Assembly (NCBI RefSeq): GCF_003477885.1
Contig: NZ_QUEE01000004.1
Location: 186,001-250,000 of the forward strand
Reading direction: 5' to 3'
Source of the DNA: Lachnotalea sp. AF33-28
GTDB taxonomy: Bacteria > Bacillota > Clostridia > Lachnospirales > Lachnospiraceae
DNA: 64,000 nt
Shown here: in pieces, positions 1 to 7,988 of the stretch
How the letters are laid out: each line of letters begins with the position of its first letter
How positions within the stretch are numbered: position 1 is the stretch's first letter
Notes under the pieces: generated by a model
What the model was told of the DNA's origin: nothing
The model's input: only the letters and a program-made list of their open reading frames with translations
Database searches by the model: none
Program-made: the position numbers and the translations under genes

Positions 1-632
1 AAATATTTCTGGAACTGCAGCAAAAGGGCGCGGAAAACATCAATTTGGTGACGCCTACCCATTATACTCCTAAGGTCATCGAAGCGGTGTCCCGCGCGAA
101 AGAGCAGGGCCTTAGCATACCCATCGTCTGTAACCTGGGAGGATACGAGCGTCCCGAAACACTCCGCCTGTACGAAGGCATCGTGGACGTATGGCTTCCG
201 GACTTTAAATACATGTCGGAACAGGCGGGCAGGGACTATTCAGGCGCGCCGGACTATTCCGTCTGGGCCAGGCTTTCTCTCGCAGAGATGGTGCGGCAGC
301 AGCCCGTGCCGGTCTTTGACGGCCGGGGCATCATGCGCCGCGGAGTGATCGTGCGCCATCTGCTGCTTCCGGGAGGCCTGGCTGATTCAAAAAAGGTCGT
401 GGAATATCTGTACCGAACTTATGGGGATACTATATACATCAGCATCATGAACCAATACACACCGGTAAAGCATTTTGAACATTTCCCGGAGTTAAACCGA
501 CGCGTGGCAGAGAAGGAATATGATGAACTGGTGGATTACGCCATCAGCCTGGGTGTGGAGAACGGATTTATCCAGGAAGGCGGGACCGCATCAGAAAGCT
601 TTATACCGGAATTTGACAATGAAGGAGTATGA
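1..632 (+). CDS. PflX-like radical SAM protein, 5' end outside window
   Basis: Open frame enters from the left edge in frame 3, so the annotated GTG at 45 is internal and the N-terminal part with the radical-SAM cysteine cluster lies outside the window. The visible part has NLVTPTHYTP, CNLGGYE, DVWLPDFKY and ISIMNQYTP, which match the C-terminal half of COG1313 proteins, homologues of pyruvate formate-lyase activating enzyme whose substrate is unknown. Its stop overlaps the upstream ATG of the next gene at 629, suggesting co-transcription. Confidence 0.8.
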   Translation, partial: IFLELQQKGAENINLVTPTHYTPKVIEAVSRAKEQGLSIPIVCNLGGYERPETLRLYEGIVDVWLPDFKYMSEQAGRDYSGAPDYSVWARLSLAEMVRQQPVPVFDGRGIMRRGVIVRHLLLPGGLADSKKVVEYLYRTYGDTIYISIMNQYTPVKHFEHFPELNRRVAEKEYDELVDYAISLGVENGFIQEGGTASESFIPEFDNEGV

Positions 633-634
633 AT

Positions 635-1030
635 ATGAAAGTAAAAAAAGAACTGATCCTGTACTATCATCCTCTGGAAGAAGCCGGAGCGCGCAGAGCC
701 TTTGCCGTCTTTGAGCGCCTTGGTATACCGGCCGTCCTTGTGAACAGACAGGATATCACCCAGCAGATCGGCTGTCTGGCCGGCCTTCCCGGTTTTGGAA
801 AGAAACCGGTGCCGGATGAACTGCCAGAGATCCGTGAAGAGGTGATGGTGCTAAGCGACATCGGGGGAGCCCGGCTGGACGATCTTCTGGCGGCCTTAAA
901 AGAGGCGCAGATACCCAGGATAGAATTGAAAGCGGTGGTGACGGATACCAATAAGAAGTGGAAGTTTTACCAGCTGTACGAAGAACTGCGCAAGGAAAAC
1001 TTCCTCATGCGCACCAGGAGGCCGCAGTAA
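635..1030 (+). CDS. DUF3783 domain protein
   Basis: A 131-aa cytoplasmic protein. The C-terminal half (VLSDIGGARLDDLLAALKEA, TDTNKKWKFYQLYEELRKE) resembles DUF3783 proteins of Clostridia, which have no known function. ATGs occur at 629 and 635; the Shine-Dalgarno AGGAG at 623-627 is only 1 nt from the first but 7 nt from the second, so 635 is preferred. It follows the PflX-like gene with essentially no gap, so the two are probably one operon. No catalytic motif is evident. Confidence 0.7.
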   Translation: MKVKKELILYYHPLEEAGARRAFAVFERLGIPAVLVNRQDITQQIGCLAGLPGFGKKPVPDELPEIREEVMVLSDIGGARLDDLLAALKEAQIPRIELKAVVTDTNKKWKFYQLYEELRKENFLMRTRRPQ

Positions 1031-1057
1031 AACAGAAAAATTTTCCTATTTAAAAAA

Positions 1058-1077
1058 GAATCCCGCTCGCGGGATTC
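1058..1077 (-). terminator. hairpin with minus-strand T run
   Basis: GAATCCCGC pairs with GCGGGATTC around a 2-nt loop. On the minus strand it is followed by TTTTTT, on the plus strand preceded by A6, so it can end leftward transcription from the tRNA pair and may also close the DUF3783 transcript. Several short GC-rich hairpins follow to about 1140 (for example GTCGC/GCGAC near 1092). Confidence 0.6.
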
Positions 1078-1143
1078 TCCGCCTGCGGCGGGTCGCTTTA
1101 GCGACATGATTCCGCTGCGCCGCAGTGCGATCCACGCGGAGCG

Positions 1144-1221
1144 TTTTTCTTACATAGGAGTACTTTCCTATGTAAGAAAAAAGCAGCGATGCCATCGGGA
1201 AAAATCCCGACGGCATCGTCT
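1144..1221 (-). terminator. tandem hairpins downstream of tRNA pair
   Basis: Two strong inverted repeats. The first, 1144-1181, pairs TTTTTCTTACATAGGA with its complement around a 6-nt loop. The second, about 1189-1220, pairs GATGCC..TCGGGA with TCCCGA..GGCATC. Read on the minus strand the second lies directly 3' of the tRNA-Ala and is followed by TTTTTT, a standard rho-independent terminator. Confidence 0.65.
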
Positions 1222-1236
1222 TGTTAAATACTATAA

Positions 1237-1309
1237 TGGACCCGAAGGGATTCGAACCCTCGGTCTCTGCGTTGCGAACGCAGCGCTTTCCCAGCTAAGC
1301 TACGAGCCC
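1237..1309 (-). tRNA. tRNA-Ala (CGC)
   Basis: Read on the minus strand the 73 nt fold as a cloverleaf. The acceptor stem GGGCTCG/CGGGTCC has discriminator A and contains the G3:U70 pair that marks alanine tRNAs. The T loop is GGTTCGAATCC. The anticodon stem CTGCG/CGCAG holds the loop TTCGCAA, anticodon CGC, which reads GCG. CCA is not encoded. It is downstream of tRNA-Val in what looks like one transcript. Confidence 0.92.
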
Positions 1310-1345
1310 ATATGTTGTTATGTATTTGATAAGAATCATCAAAAA

Positions 1346-1418
1346 TGGAGGCAAGGGGGCTCGAACCCCTGACCCCTTGCGTGTGATGCAAGTGCTCTCC
1401 CGGCTGAGCTATGTCTCC
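1346..1418 (-). tRNA. tRNA-Val (CAC)
   Basis: Minus-strand cloverleaf of 73 nt: starts GGAGACA, D arm AGCTCAGCCGGGAGAGC, anticodon stem CTTGC/GCAAG with loop ATCACAC, anticodon CAC, reading GTG. T arm GGGGTTCGAGCCCC. The acceptor stem closes with TGCCTCC plus A and carries one A-C mismatch at pair 5:68. CCA is not encoded. First gene of the two-tRNA cluster. Confidence 0.88.
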
Positions 1419-1480
1419 ACCGACTATTTTAGCACAGCTGTTTAAAATGTCAACAAAAATTTATAAAAAGTAAATTGCAA

Positions 1481-1746
1481 CATTACTGTTCACGTTACTA
1501 TTCACAGCTGCCGTAAACGTCCCGCGCATGTCGGTACAGAGTATGCTCCTCATAGGGACACGCTCTCGCTCCGTGAAGCTCGCAGCGGTTCTAATGCTGC
1601 AAACTACGCAGCAAAAGAACCGGCGGGCTTCAAGGGATCCCAATGAGGACCATACTCTGTACCGACATGCGCTGCTTTATCGGCAGTCATGAACAATAAC
1701 CTGTTCACAGTTATCGAAAAATTCCCGCGTGTGAACAGTAACATTG
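1481..1746. repeat. 149-bp hairpin repeat, copy 1, with outer arms
   Basis: The inner unit 1524-1672 begins and ends with a perfect 22-bp inverted repeat (GCGCATGTCGGTACAGAGTA and complement) and encloses a GC-rich middle of about 87 bp. Outer arms ATTACTGTTCAC (1482) and GTGAACAGTAA (1731) bracket it. The middle is nearly identical, but inverted, to that of the second copy at 7696-7844. No credible gene lies in the 1419-1778 gap. It may be a palindromic intergenic repeat, a small non-autonomous transposable element or a structured RNA. Confidence 0.75.
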
Positions 1747-1778
1747 TAACAGTACAGACGGCGCATCTGATATTTTAG

Positions 1779-1807
1779 TTGCTCAATACATCAAGAACGC
1801 TTATAAT
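1779..1807 (+). promoter_or_regulatory. predicted sigma-70 promoter of araD
   Basis: TTGCTC at 1779-1784 and TATAAT at 1802-1807, separated by 17 nt, lie 36 nt upstream of the araD start and immediately right of the repeat element. Confidence 0.6.
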
Positions 1808-1842
1808 AGCAGATATACGGATTTAACAGGAGGATGGAAAGT

Positions 1843-2541
1843 ATGCTGGAACAGTTAAAAAAAGAAGTGCTGGAAGCAAATCTGGAGCTCCCTAAGAGAG
1901 GGCTGGTTACCTATACATGGGGAAATGTCAGCGGCATAGACAGAGAGGCCGGACTGATAGTGATAAAGCCCAGCGGTGTGCCATATGATGAATTAAAGCT
2001 TGAGGATCTGGTGGTGCTGGATCTGGACGGAAACAAGGTGGAGGGGGAATTAAATCCTTCATCGGATACGCCCACGCATCTGGTGCTCTACCGCGCGTTT
2101 GAGGAATTGGGTGGTATCGTACATACGCATTCCACCTATGCCACTTCCTGGGCGCAGGCCGGCAAGGGGCTTCCTGCCTATGGGACGACCCATGCGGATT
2201 ATTTTTACGGTGAGGTGCCCTGTACCAGACTGATGACGAAAGAGGAAATAGGCACGGATTATGAGAAAAATACGGGCCTTGTGATCTGTGAAACCTTCGG
2301 CAGAAAGGGGGTAAACCCCATCCATGTGCCGGGCGTGCTCACCGTGAACCACGGGCCGTTTTCCTGGGGTAAGACACCGGCGGAGGCTGTGCACAACGCG
2401 GTGGTGCTGGAGGAAATATGTAAGATGGGTCTGTTTACCAGGATGATCAATCCGGAGATACCGCAGATCAGCCAGGCGATTTTGGATAAACATTTTCTGC
2501 GCAAGCATGGGGAGAATGCATACTACGGCCAGAAGAAATGA
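1843..2541 (+). CDS. araD: L-ribulose-5-phosphate 4-epimerase
   Basis: A 232-aa class II aldolase-fold enzyme that converts L-ribulose 5-phosphate to D-xylulose 5-phosphate in arabinose catabolism. The alignment I recall with E. coli AraD is strong throughout: LVTYTWGNVSG, VIKPSGVPYDEL, PSSDTPTHLVLY, GGIVHTHSTYATSWAQ (zinc-binding His pair), GTTHADYFYG, VNHGPFSWG and the C-terminal KHFLRKHGENAYYGQ. An upstream ATG at 1834 touches the Shine-Dalgarno AGGAGG (1828-1833), so ATG 1843 (MLEQLKKEVLEANL) with a 9-nt spacer is the likely start. It has its own promoter and no other arabinose genes beside it. Confidence 0.92.
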   Translation: MLEQLKKEVLEANLELPKRGLVTYTWGNVSGIDREAGLIVIKPSGVPYDELKLEDLVVLDLDGNKVEGELNPSSDTPTHLVLYRAFEELGGIVHTHSTYATSWAQAGKGLPAYGTTHADYFYGEVPCTRLMTKEEIGTDYEKNTGLVICETFGRKGVNPIHVPGVLTVNHGPFSWGKTPAEAVHNAVVLEEICKMGLFTRMINPEIPQISQAILDKHFLRKHGENAYYGQKK

Positions 2542-2605
2542 TGTCGGACTGACAGGAGATGTGCGCAGGCAGTAAGATGGGGAAAGCTTTGCAAAGGGGG
2601 AGCCT

Positions 2606-2830
2606 ATGATCAAAACAATATGCTGGATCGGACTGGCAGTGATAGCCGTTATATTCATACTGATGCTGATTCAGGATTTTATGCGAAAGGACGGCCCGGC
2701 TGCGAAAGAAGCGTCGAAACCGGAGACGGAGGGATCGGCGGTGAAGGGAGCCAGGCGGGCGGAACAGATGATAAAGCTGGATGCCATGGAGGCAACAGGG
2801 CAGCCTTCTGCGGATCAGGAAGAGGATTAG
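2606..2830 (+). CDS. small single-pass membrane protein, unknown function
   Basis: 74 aa. Residues 4-23 (TICWIGLAVIAVIFILMLIQ) form one hydrophobic segment followed by a charged, disordered cytoplasmic tail rich in Lys, Glu and Ala. A purine-rich AAGGGGGAG precedes ATG 2606 by 5 nt. It is 64 nt after araD and ends just before a terminator. I do not recognise a family. The membrane segment and good ribosome binding site favour a real gene over the long overlapping frame at 2620-3468. Confidence 0.55.
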   Translation: MIKTICWIGLAVIAVIFILMLIQDFMRKDGPAAKEASKPETEGSAVKGARRAEQMIKLDAMEATGQPSADQEED

Positions 2831-2847
2831 CGCCAGACAAGCGTGCG

Positions 2848-2893
2848 AAAAAAACTGCGGTACCGCATACAGGTAAACGGCACCGCAGTTTTT
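2848..2893. terminator. bidirectional terminator between araD region and coaX
   Basis: AAAAAACTGCGGTACCG pairs with CGGCACCGCAGTTTTT with one mismatch. A and T runs flank the stem, so it can stop transcription from both the plus-strand araD side and the minus-strand coaX side. Confidence 0.75.
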
Positions 2894-2901
2894 GCCATGT
2901 T

Positions 2902-3672
2902 TTAACATCCTTTATTTTTGCTGTAGATGATCCGGAGACCTTTGAGAGAAAGTGTTTCGTCATAGATAATATTGTGGCGGCAATGTGGGATAATAAACGG
3001 AGCGAGCCCGCCGGTGGCCACCACAGACGGCTTTGCCTGCAGCGTTTCCTCCATCCGCTCAAGCATCCCGTCCACCATGGCTGCGCTGCCGAATACGGCT
3101 CCGCTTTTCATACAGTCCACAGTGTTTTTCCCGATGACGTATTTCGGGGGATCCAGGCTGATGCGCGGCAGCTGCGAAGTACTGCTGGTGAGAGAATCCA
3201 CGGATATGCGTATGCCGGGAGCAATGGCACCGCCGAGGTAGACGCCGTTTTGGTCAATGACGGAAAAGGCGGTGGCGGTACCCATATCTATGATGATCAG
3301 CGGCAGGGGGTACTCTTTTACTGCGGCTACCGCATCCACTACGAGATCACTGCCCAGCTGCGCCGGGTTATCAATTTTGATATTCAGCCCTGTCTTGACT
3401 CCGGGGCCAACGACCATGACGCTTTTATGGGTGAGCTTTTCCACCGATTTGCGCATGAGACCGGTTAATGGAGGCACAACAGAGGAGAGGATCCCGCCCT
3501 CCAGGCTTTCGGCCGGTATATTGTAAAGCTCCAGAATATTCTTGATGGTGATGGCATACTCCAGATCTGTCTTGGACTGACTGGTGGAGATATGCTCCAC
3601 AAAATAAGTCCGGCAGGCGTCAATGCATCCGATGGTGATGCTGCTGTTGCCGATATCAATTGCGATTATCAT
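2902..3672 (-). CDS. coaX: type III pantothenate kinase
   Basis: 256 aa. Phosphorylates pantothenate in the first step of coenzyme A synthesis; type III enzymes are ASKHA-fold and insensitive to CoA feedback. Visible family motifs are the N-terminal phosphate-binding DIGNSS (residues 6-11), SSVVPPLT, GPGVKTGLNI, the DMGTAT phosphate-2 loop, GGAIAPGI and a late ATGGLAP. Length is normal. ATG 3672 is preceded by GGAGGTAG. It stands alone, divergent from cls, and ends at the terminator at 2848-2893. Confidence 0.94.
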   Translation of the reverse strand: MIIAIDIGNSSITIGCIDACRTYFVEHISTSQSKTDLEYAITIKNILELYNIPAESLEGGILSSVVPPLTGLMRKSVEKLTHKSVMVVGPGVKTGLNIKIDNPAQLGSDLVVDAVAAVKEYPLPLIIIDMGTATAFSVIDQNGVYLGGAIAPGIRISVDSLTSSTSQLPRISLDPPKYVIGKNTVDCMKSGAVFGSAAMVDGMLERMEETLQAKPSVVATGGLAPFIIPHCRHNIIYDETLSLKGLRIIYSKNKGC

Positions 3673-3691
3673 AAACTACCTCCGAAAATAT

Positions 3692-3719
3692 TTGAAAACT
3701 CCTGTATTTGTGATAGAAT
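3692..3719 (+). promoter_or_regulatory. predicted promoter of cls
   Basis: TTGAAA (3692-3697), 16-nt spacer, TAGAAT (3714-3719), 54 nt ahead of the cls start in the coaX/cls divergent gap. Confidence 0.55.
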
Positions 3720-3773
3720 AACAGAGAGTATCTGTCTCCCATTATAACAGAGTGAGTAAGGAAGTAAAGACGA

Positions 3774-5309
3774 ATGAAAAATATATTGAAGATAATCACA
3801 AACCGGCTGATTATTGTCGGGCTGGCTCTTTTGCTGCAGCTGACATGGGTTGTTATTTCCATGTATAAGGTGAGTGCTTATTCCAACGCAGTCGGTATAC
3901 TGATGGTGGTTTTGGGAATTGTGGTGGTGATGCGGATTGTCAGCAAGAATGACAATCCGGCTTATAAGCTGGCCTGGAGCACGCTGATTTTGGCAGTTCC
4001 TGTATTTGGTGTGACGCTCTATCTGCTCTTCGGCAGAAAAAACGCACAGAAGTCCATGCGTGTAAAGGGAGATCGTATTCATAAGATACTTCAGCCGGAG
4101 CTCACTCAGGATGCGGAGGTTTTTGACCGGCTTCTTGACGCAGACAGCAGCGTAGCAAAACAGAGCCGCTATATCAGCAGCAGCACGGGTTTCCCTGTGT
4201 ATCAGAATACCACGGCGGAATACTTTCCGATCGGAGAAGCGTATTTTGAAGCACTGAAGCGGGAACTGCTGGCCGCGAAGCATTTTATCTTCATGGAATA
4301 TTTTATCGTCGAATGCGGGGAAATGTGGGATTCTATCCTGGATATTCTTATTCAGAAGGCCAAAGAAGGCGTGGAAGTCAGATTCATGTACGATGATATG
4401 GGATGTATCATGATTCTGCCATCCAGATATGAGGAGAAACTTAAAGCATACGGCATAGAAACCAGGGTGTTTAATCCCTTTGTTCCGTTTCTGTCCATGG
4501 TCATGAACAACCGGGACCACAGAAAGATTGCGGTGATCGACGGACACACGGGCTTTACCGGCGGCATCAATCTGGCTGATGAGTATATCAATGTGAAAGT
4601 GGTGCACGGCCACTGGAAGGATACCGGAATCATGCTGAAGGGAGAAGGCGTCTGGAGTCTGACTGCGATGTTTCTGGAAATGTGGAATACGGTGAAGGCT
4701 ACGGATACCGACTTTATAAAATACCGTCCCATCCGGCCGGAAGGCGCCGCTTTTGCCACGGACGGCTTCATACAGCCTTATGGGGATTCACCGCTCGATA
4801 CGGAATGTGTCGGGGAAAGCGTTTATCTGAATATCATCAACAGAGCGAGGCGCTATGTCTATATCTTTACACCGTATCTGATCACCGATAATGAAATGGT
4901 CACCGCGCTGACGCTGGCGGCCAAGTCGGGTGTGGACGTGCGCATTGTAACGCCGCACATACCGGATAAAAAATTCGTGTTTCTGCTCACCAGATCCTAT
5001 TATCCGCAGCTGCTGAAAGCGGGAGTCCGCATTATGGAGTATACGCCCGGCTTTATACATGCCAAATGTTTCCTGTGCGATGATGAGCTGGGTACGGTGG
5101 GCACCATCAATATGGATTACCGCAGCCTCTATCTGCATTTCGAATGCGGCGTGTTAATGTACCGGTGCCAGGCGCTGGAACAGATGAAGAAGGATTTCAT
5201 GGAAACCTTTGATGCCAGCACTGAAATCACAAATGAATTCTGCGATGCCACACCCTGGTATACCAGAGCCATGCAGGTGGTGCTGAAACTGTTTGCGCCG
5301 CTGTTTTAA
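3774..5309 (+). CDS. cls: cardiolipin synthase, phospholipase D family
   Basis: 511 aa, membrane bound. Condenses two phosphatidylglycerol molecules to cardiolipin and glycerol. Two N-terminal membrane segments (about residues 10-30 and 38-56, with a third near 68-86) precede two PLD catalytic motifs: H249-x-K251-x4-D256 in NNRDHRKIAVIDG followed by GGINLADEY, and H429-x-K431-x4-D436 in FIHAKCFLCDD followed by GTINMDYRS. AAGGAAG lies 10 nt before ATG 3774. It probably heads an operon with prfC and the HAD phosphatase, whose gaps are 44 and 13 nt. Confidence 0.93.
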   Translation: MKNILKIITNRLIIVGLALLLQLTWVVISMYKVSAYSNAVGILMVVLGIVVVMRIVSKNDNPAYKLAWSTLILAVPVFGVTLYLLFGRKNAQKSMRVKGDRIHKILQPELTQDAEVFDRLLDADSSVAKQSRYISSSTGFPVYQNTTAEYFPIGEAYFEALKRELLAAKHFIFMEYFIVECGEMWDSILDILIQKAKEGVEVRFMYDDMGCIMILPSRYEEKLKAYGIETRVFNPFVPFLSMVMNNRDHRKIAVIDGHTGFTGGINLADEYINVKVVHGHWKDTGIMLKGEGVWSLTAMFLEMWNTVKATDTDFIKYRPIRPEGAAFATDGFIQPYGDSPLDTECVGESVYLNIINRARRYVYIFTPYLITDNEMVTALTLAAKSGVDVRIVTPHIPDKKFVFLLTRSYYPQLLKAGVRIMEYTPGFIHAKCFLCDDELGTVGTINMDYRSLYLHFECGVLMYRCQALEQMKKDFMETFDASTEITNEFCDATPWYTRAMQVVLKLFAPLF

Positions 5310-5353
5310 GGATGGCCGACCATAATAAAGAATCAACTGGAGGAACTGTTTTT

Positions 5354-6943
5354 ATGCCAACAATTACGGAAGAAATACAAAAAAGGCGCACTTTCGCTAT
5401 TATATCCCACCCGGATGCGGGTAAAACGACACTGACAGAGAAACTGCTGCTGTACGGAGGCGCGATTAATCTGGCCGGTTCGGTTAAGGGCAAAAAGACA
5501 CAGCGCCATGCGGTTTCAGACTGGATGGAGATAGAGAAAGAGAGGGGGATATCGGTGACCTCTTCTGTGATGCAGTTTCATTATGACGATTACTGCATCA
5601 ACATTCTGGACACACCGGGCCACCAGGATTTCTCGGAGGACACCTACCGCACGCTGATGGCGGCGGATTCCGCGGTTATGGTCATCGATGCGTCCAAAGG
5701 TGTGGAGCCGCAGACCATCAAGCTGTTTAAGGTCTGTGTGATGCGCCATATCCCCATATTTACATTTATCAATAAGATGGATCGGGAAGCGAACGATCCC
5801 TTTGAGCTGATGGACGAGATTGAAAATGTGCTGGGAATCAGCACCTGTCCGATTAACTGGCCCATTGGCTGCGGCAAGAATTTTAAAGGCGTTTATGACA
5901 GAAACACACATCATATCACCACTTTTGTGGCGGCAGCCAACGGAACCAGAGAGGTGGATTCCACCGAGGTGGATGTGAAGGATCCCCAGGTGGAATGGCT
6001 GATCGGCGGCGACTATCAGAAGCAGCTGATGGATGATATAGACCTTTTAGACGGCGCGGGCCAGGAATTTGACATGGATGCGGTCAGCGCCGGAGAACTG
6101 TCACCGGTGTTTTTCGGCTCCGCCCTCACGAATTTCGGCGTGGAAACCTTTTTAAAACATTTTCTGTCCATGACCACATCGCCGCTTCCGAGAAAAGCGG
6201 ATGTGGGCATCATAGATCCGATGACGGAAGAGTTCTCGGCCTTTGTATTTAAGATACAGGCCAATATGAACAAGGCCCATAGGGACCGTATCGCGTTCAT
6301 GCGCATCTGCTCCGGCAAATTCGAAGCCGGCATGGAAGTTAACCATGTACAGGGAGGTAAGAAAATCCGCCTGTCCCAGCCGCAGCAGCTGATGGCGCAG
6401 GAGAGAAAGATCGTGGAGGAAGCCTATGCCGGCGACATCATCGGAGTGTTTGATCCGGGCATCTTTTCCATCGGCGATACGATCTGCATGCCGAACAAAA
6501 AATTTGAATATGAGGGAATCCCTACCTTCGCGCCGGAGCATTTTGCCAGGGTGCGCCAGGTGGATACGATGAAGAGAAAGCAGTTTATCAAGGGTGTGAG
6601 CCAGATTGCGCTGGAGGGCGCGATCCAGATCTTCCAGGAGTATAACACCGGCATGGAGGAGATCATCGTAGGAGTGGTGGGCGAGCTGCAGTTCGATGTG
6701 CTGCTGTACCGCCTAAGCAACGAGTATAATGTGGAAGTCAAGCTGGAAAAGCTGCCCTACGAGCACATCCGCTGGATTGAGAATAAAGAGATCGATGTGA
6801 ACAAGATCCAGGGCACTTCCGACATGAAGCGCATCAAGGATCTGAAAGATAACGCCCTGCTTCTGTTTGTAAACAGCTGGAGCGTGGGCATGGTGCTGGA
6901 TCGAAACCCCGGACTAAAACTGGCGGAATTCGGCCGCTGGTAG
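5354..6943 (+). CDS. prfC: peptide chain release factor 3
   Basis: 529 aa, the same length as E. coli RF3. A translational GTPase that recycles RF1/RF2 from the ribosome after termination. GTPase motifs: P-loop HPDAGKTT (residues 19-26), G2/G3 region RGISVTSSVMQF and DTPGHQDF, G4 NKMD, followed by the RF3-specific beta-barrel domains. The frame extends up to 5312, but GGAGGAA at 5339-5345 sits 8 nt before ATG 5354 (MPTITEEIQKRRTFAIISHP), which also matches the family N-terminus. Confidence 0.95.
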   Translation: MPTITEEIQKRRTFAIISHPDAGKTTLTEKLLLYGGAINLAGSVKGKKTQRHAVSDWMEIEKERGISVTSSVMQFHYDDYCINILDTPGHQDFSEDTYRTLMAADSAVMVIDASKGVEPQTIKLFKVCVMRHIPIFTFINKMDREANDPFELMDEIENVLGISTCPINWPIGCGKNFKGVYDRNTHHITTFVAAANGTREVDSTEVDVKDPQVEWLIGGDYQKQLMDDIDLLDGAGQEFDMDAVSAGELSPVFFGSALTNFGVETFLKHFLSMTTSPLPRKADVGIIDPMTEEFSAFVFKIQANMNKAHRDRIAFMRICSGKFEAGMEVNHVQGGKKIRLSQPQQLMAQERKIVEEAYAGDIIGVFDPGIFSIGDTICMPNKKFEYEGIPTFAPEHFARVRQVDTMKRKQFIKGVSQIALEGAIQIFQEYNTGMEEIIVGVVGELQFDVLLYRLSNEYNVEVKLEKLPYEHIRWIENKEIDVNKIQGTSDMKRIKDLKDNALLLFVNSWSVGMVLDRNPGLKLAEFGRW

Positions 6944-6956
6944 AAAAGGAGCGTTT

Positions 6957-7604
6957 ATGGGATATGCTCATATCGTATTTGATATTGACGGTACGCTGCT
7001 GGACACGGAAGATACCATGCTGCGTTCGCTGAGCCGTGCGGTGGAGGAACTGCAGGGACGGAAGATGGAAGTGGAAGAGCTGCGCTTCGCATTCGGCATA
7101 ACCAGCGAGGATGCGGTAAAGCAGCTGGGCATCACAAATCTGCAGACGGCTGTAAAGCTGTGGGATACCTATATACCGGACTACTGGCATCTGGTACATG
7201 TATTTGACGGGATCTTGGAATGCCTTGAGGGTTTGAAAAATCAGGGCGCCCGGACCGGCATCATCACTTCCAAAACCAGAGAAGAGTATGAGCGTGAATT
7301 CGTGCCGTTTGGCCTGTCCGGTTATTTCGATACTGTGATCTGTGCGGATGACAGCCCGCGCCACAAGCCTTATGCGGATCCCATGGAAGCATATCTGGAA
7401 AAGAGCAAGGCGGACCGCGCCAATGTGGTCTATATAGGGGACAGCAGATATGATATGGCTTGTGCCGAAGCGGCGGGGACCGCCTGTGCGCTGGCCCTGT
7501 GGGGCTGCCATCATCCCGAAGAGATCAGGGCGGATTATTATCTGGACAGCCCTGCGAAGATAACTGCGCTTTTGTATGACAGCGATTCGCCCTTCCGCCT
7601 ATAG
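6957..7604 (+). CDS. HAD-family phosphatase, phosphoglycolate phosphatase-like
   Basis: 215 aa. HAD-superfamily hydrolase with motif I DIDGTLLDT (catalytic Asp pair at 9 and 11), a helical cap domain, motif II TSK, motif III lysine in PRHKPYADP and motif IV GDSRYDM. It resembles Gph/PpaX phosphatases, but the substrate cannot be read from sequence. It begins 13 nt after prfC with AAAGGAG as ribosome binding site, so it is likely co-transcribed. The last codons lie within a GC-rich hairpin. Confidence 0.88.
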   Translation: MGYAHIVFDIDGTLLDTEDTMLRSLSRAVEELQGRKMEVEELRFAFGITSEDAVKQLGITNLQTAVKLWDTYIPDYWHLVHVFDGILECLEGLKNQGARTGIITSKTREEYEREFVPFGLSGYFDTVICADDSPRHKPYADPMEAYLEKSKADRANVVYIGDSRYDMACAEAAGTACALALWGCHHPEEIRADYYLDSPAKITALLYDSDSPFRL

Positions 7605-7622
7605 GGGTGGAGGGGCGAATCG
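7583..7622 (+). terminator. hairpin overlapping HAD gene stop codon
   Basis: CGATTCGCCC (7583-7592) pairs with GGGGCGAATCG (7612-7622) across the stop codon. The following T stretch is weak, so termination is plausible but not certain. Confidence 0.45.
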
Positions 7623-7667
7623 TTGTCATATGCGGGAGGCTTACGGACTGTGGAGAGTGATCATTTT

Positions 7668-7874
7668 GTTACTGTTCACGGCTGCCGATAAAGCAGCGAA
7701 TGACAGGGCAGAGTATGGTCCTCATAGGGATCCCTTGAAGCCCGCCGGTTCTTTCGCTGCGTAGTTTGCAGCGTTAGAACCGCTGCGCGCTTCACGGAGC
7801 GAGAGCGTGTCCCAATGAGGACCATACTCTGCCCTGCCATTCGCGGTAGGTTTACGACAACCGTGAATAGTAAC
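7668..7874. repeat. 149-bp hairpin repeat, copy 2, with outer arms
   Basis: Inner unit 7696-7844 has the same length as copy 1. Its arms GCGAATGACAGGGCAGAG.. and ..CTCTGCCCTGCCATTCGC pair with one mismatch, although their sequence differs from copy 1 (covariation). The 87-bp middle matches copy 1 in reverse orientation with only a few differences. Outer arms GTTACTGTTCACG (7668) and CGTGAATAGTAAC (7862) are complementary but for one base. This explains most of the 7605-7904 gap. Confidence 0.75.
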
Positions 7875-7904
7875 ATCATTTTTAAAAGCATGGAGAATTG
7901 GGTA

Positions 7905-7933
7905 TTGACATCAATTAACGACAATTGTAGAAT
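7905..7933 (+). promoter_or_regulatory. blaI promoter with BlaI/MecI-type operator
   Basis: TTGACA (7905-7910), 17-nt spacer, TAGAAT (7928-7933). The dyad ACGACAATTGTAG at 7918-7930 overlaps the -10 box and has the ACA..TGT form of BlaI/MecI operators. This predicts autorepression of the blaI-blaR1 pair. The same motif recurs at 9978. Confidence 0.75.
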
Positions 7934-7988
7934 ATAAGCAGCAGGCCGGATAGGAATGGAAGATCCGGTATAATAATGGGAGGGGATT

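Noticed and set aside
1106..1372. Open frame across the tRNA genes
   Set aside because: Translates antisense tRNA sequence and hairpins; both tRNAs fold convincingly.
2620..3468. 282-codon open frame on the plus strand
   Set aside because: Runs through the araD/coaX terminator and antisense to coaX; composition is not protein-like.
6834..7514. 226-codon frame antisense to prfC and the HAD gene
   Set aside because: Shadow of two well-supported genes on the plus strand.
7676..7924. Minus-strand frame in the second hairpin repeat
   Set aside because: Lies inside the repeat; the equivalent frame in copy 1 (1461-1643) is not conserved as protein.
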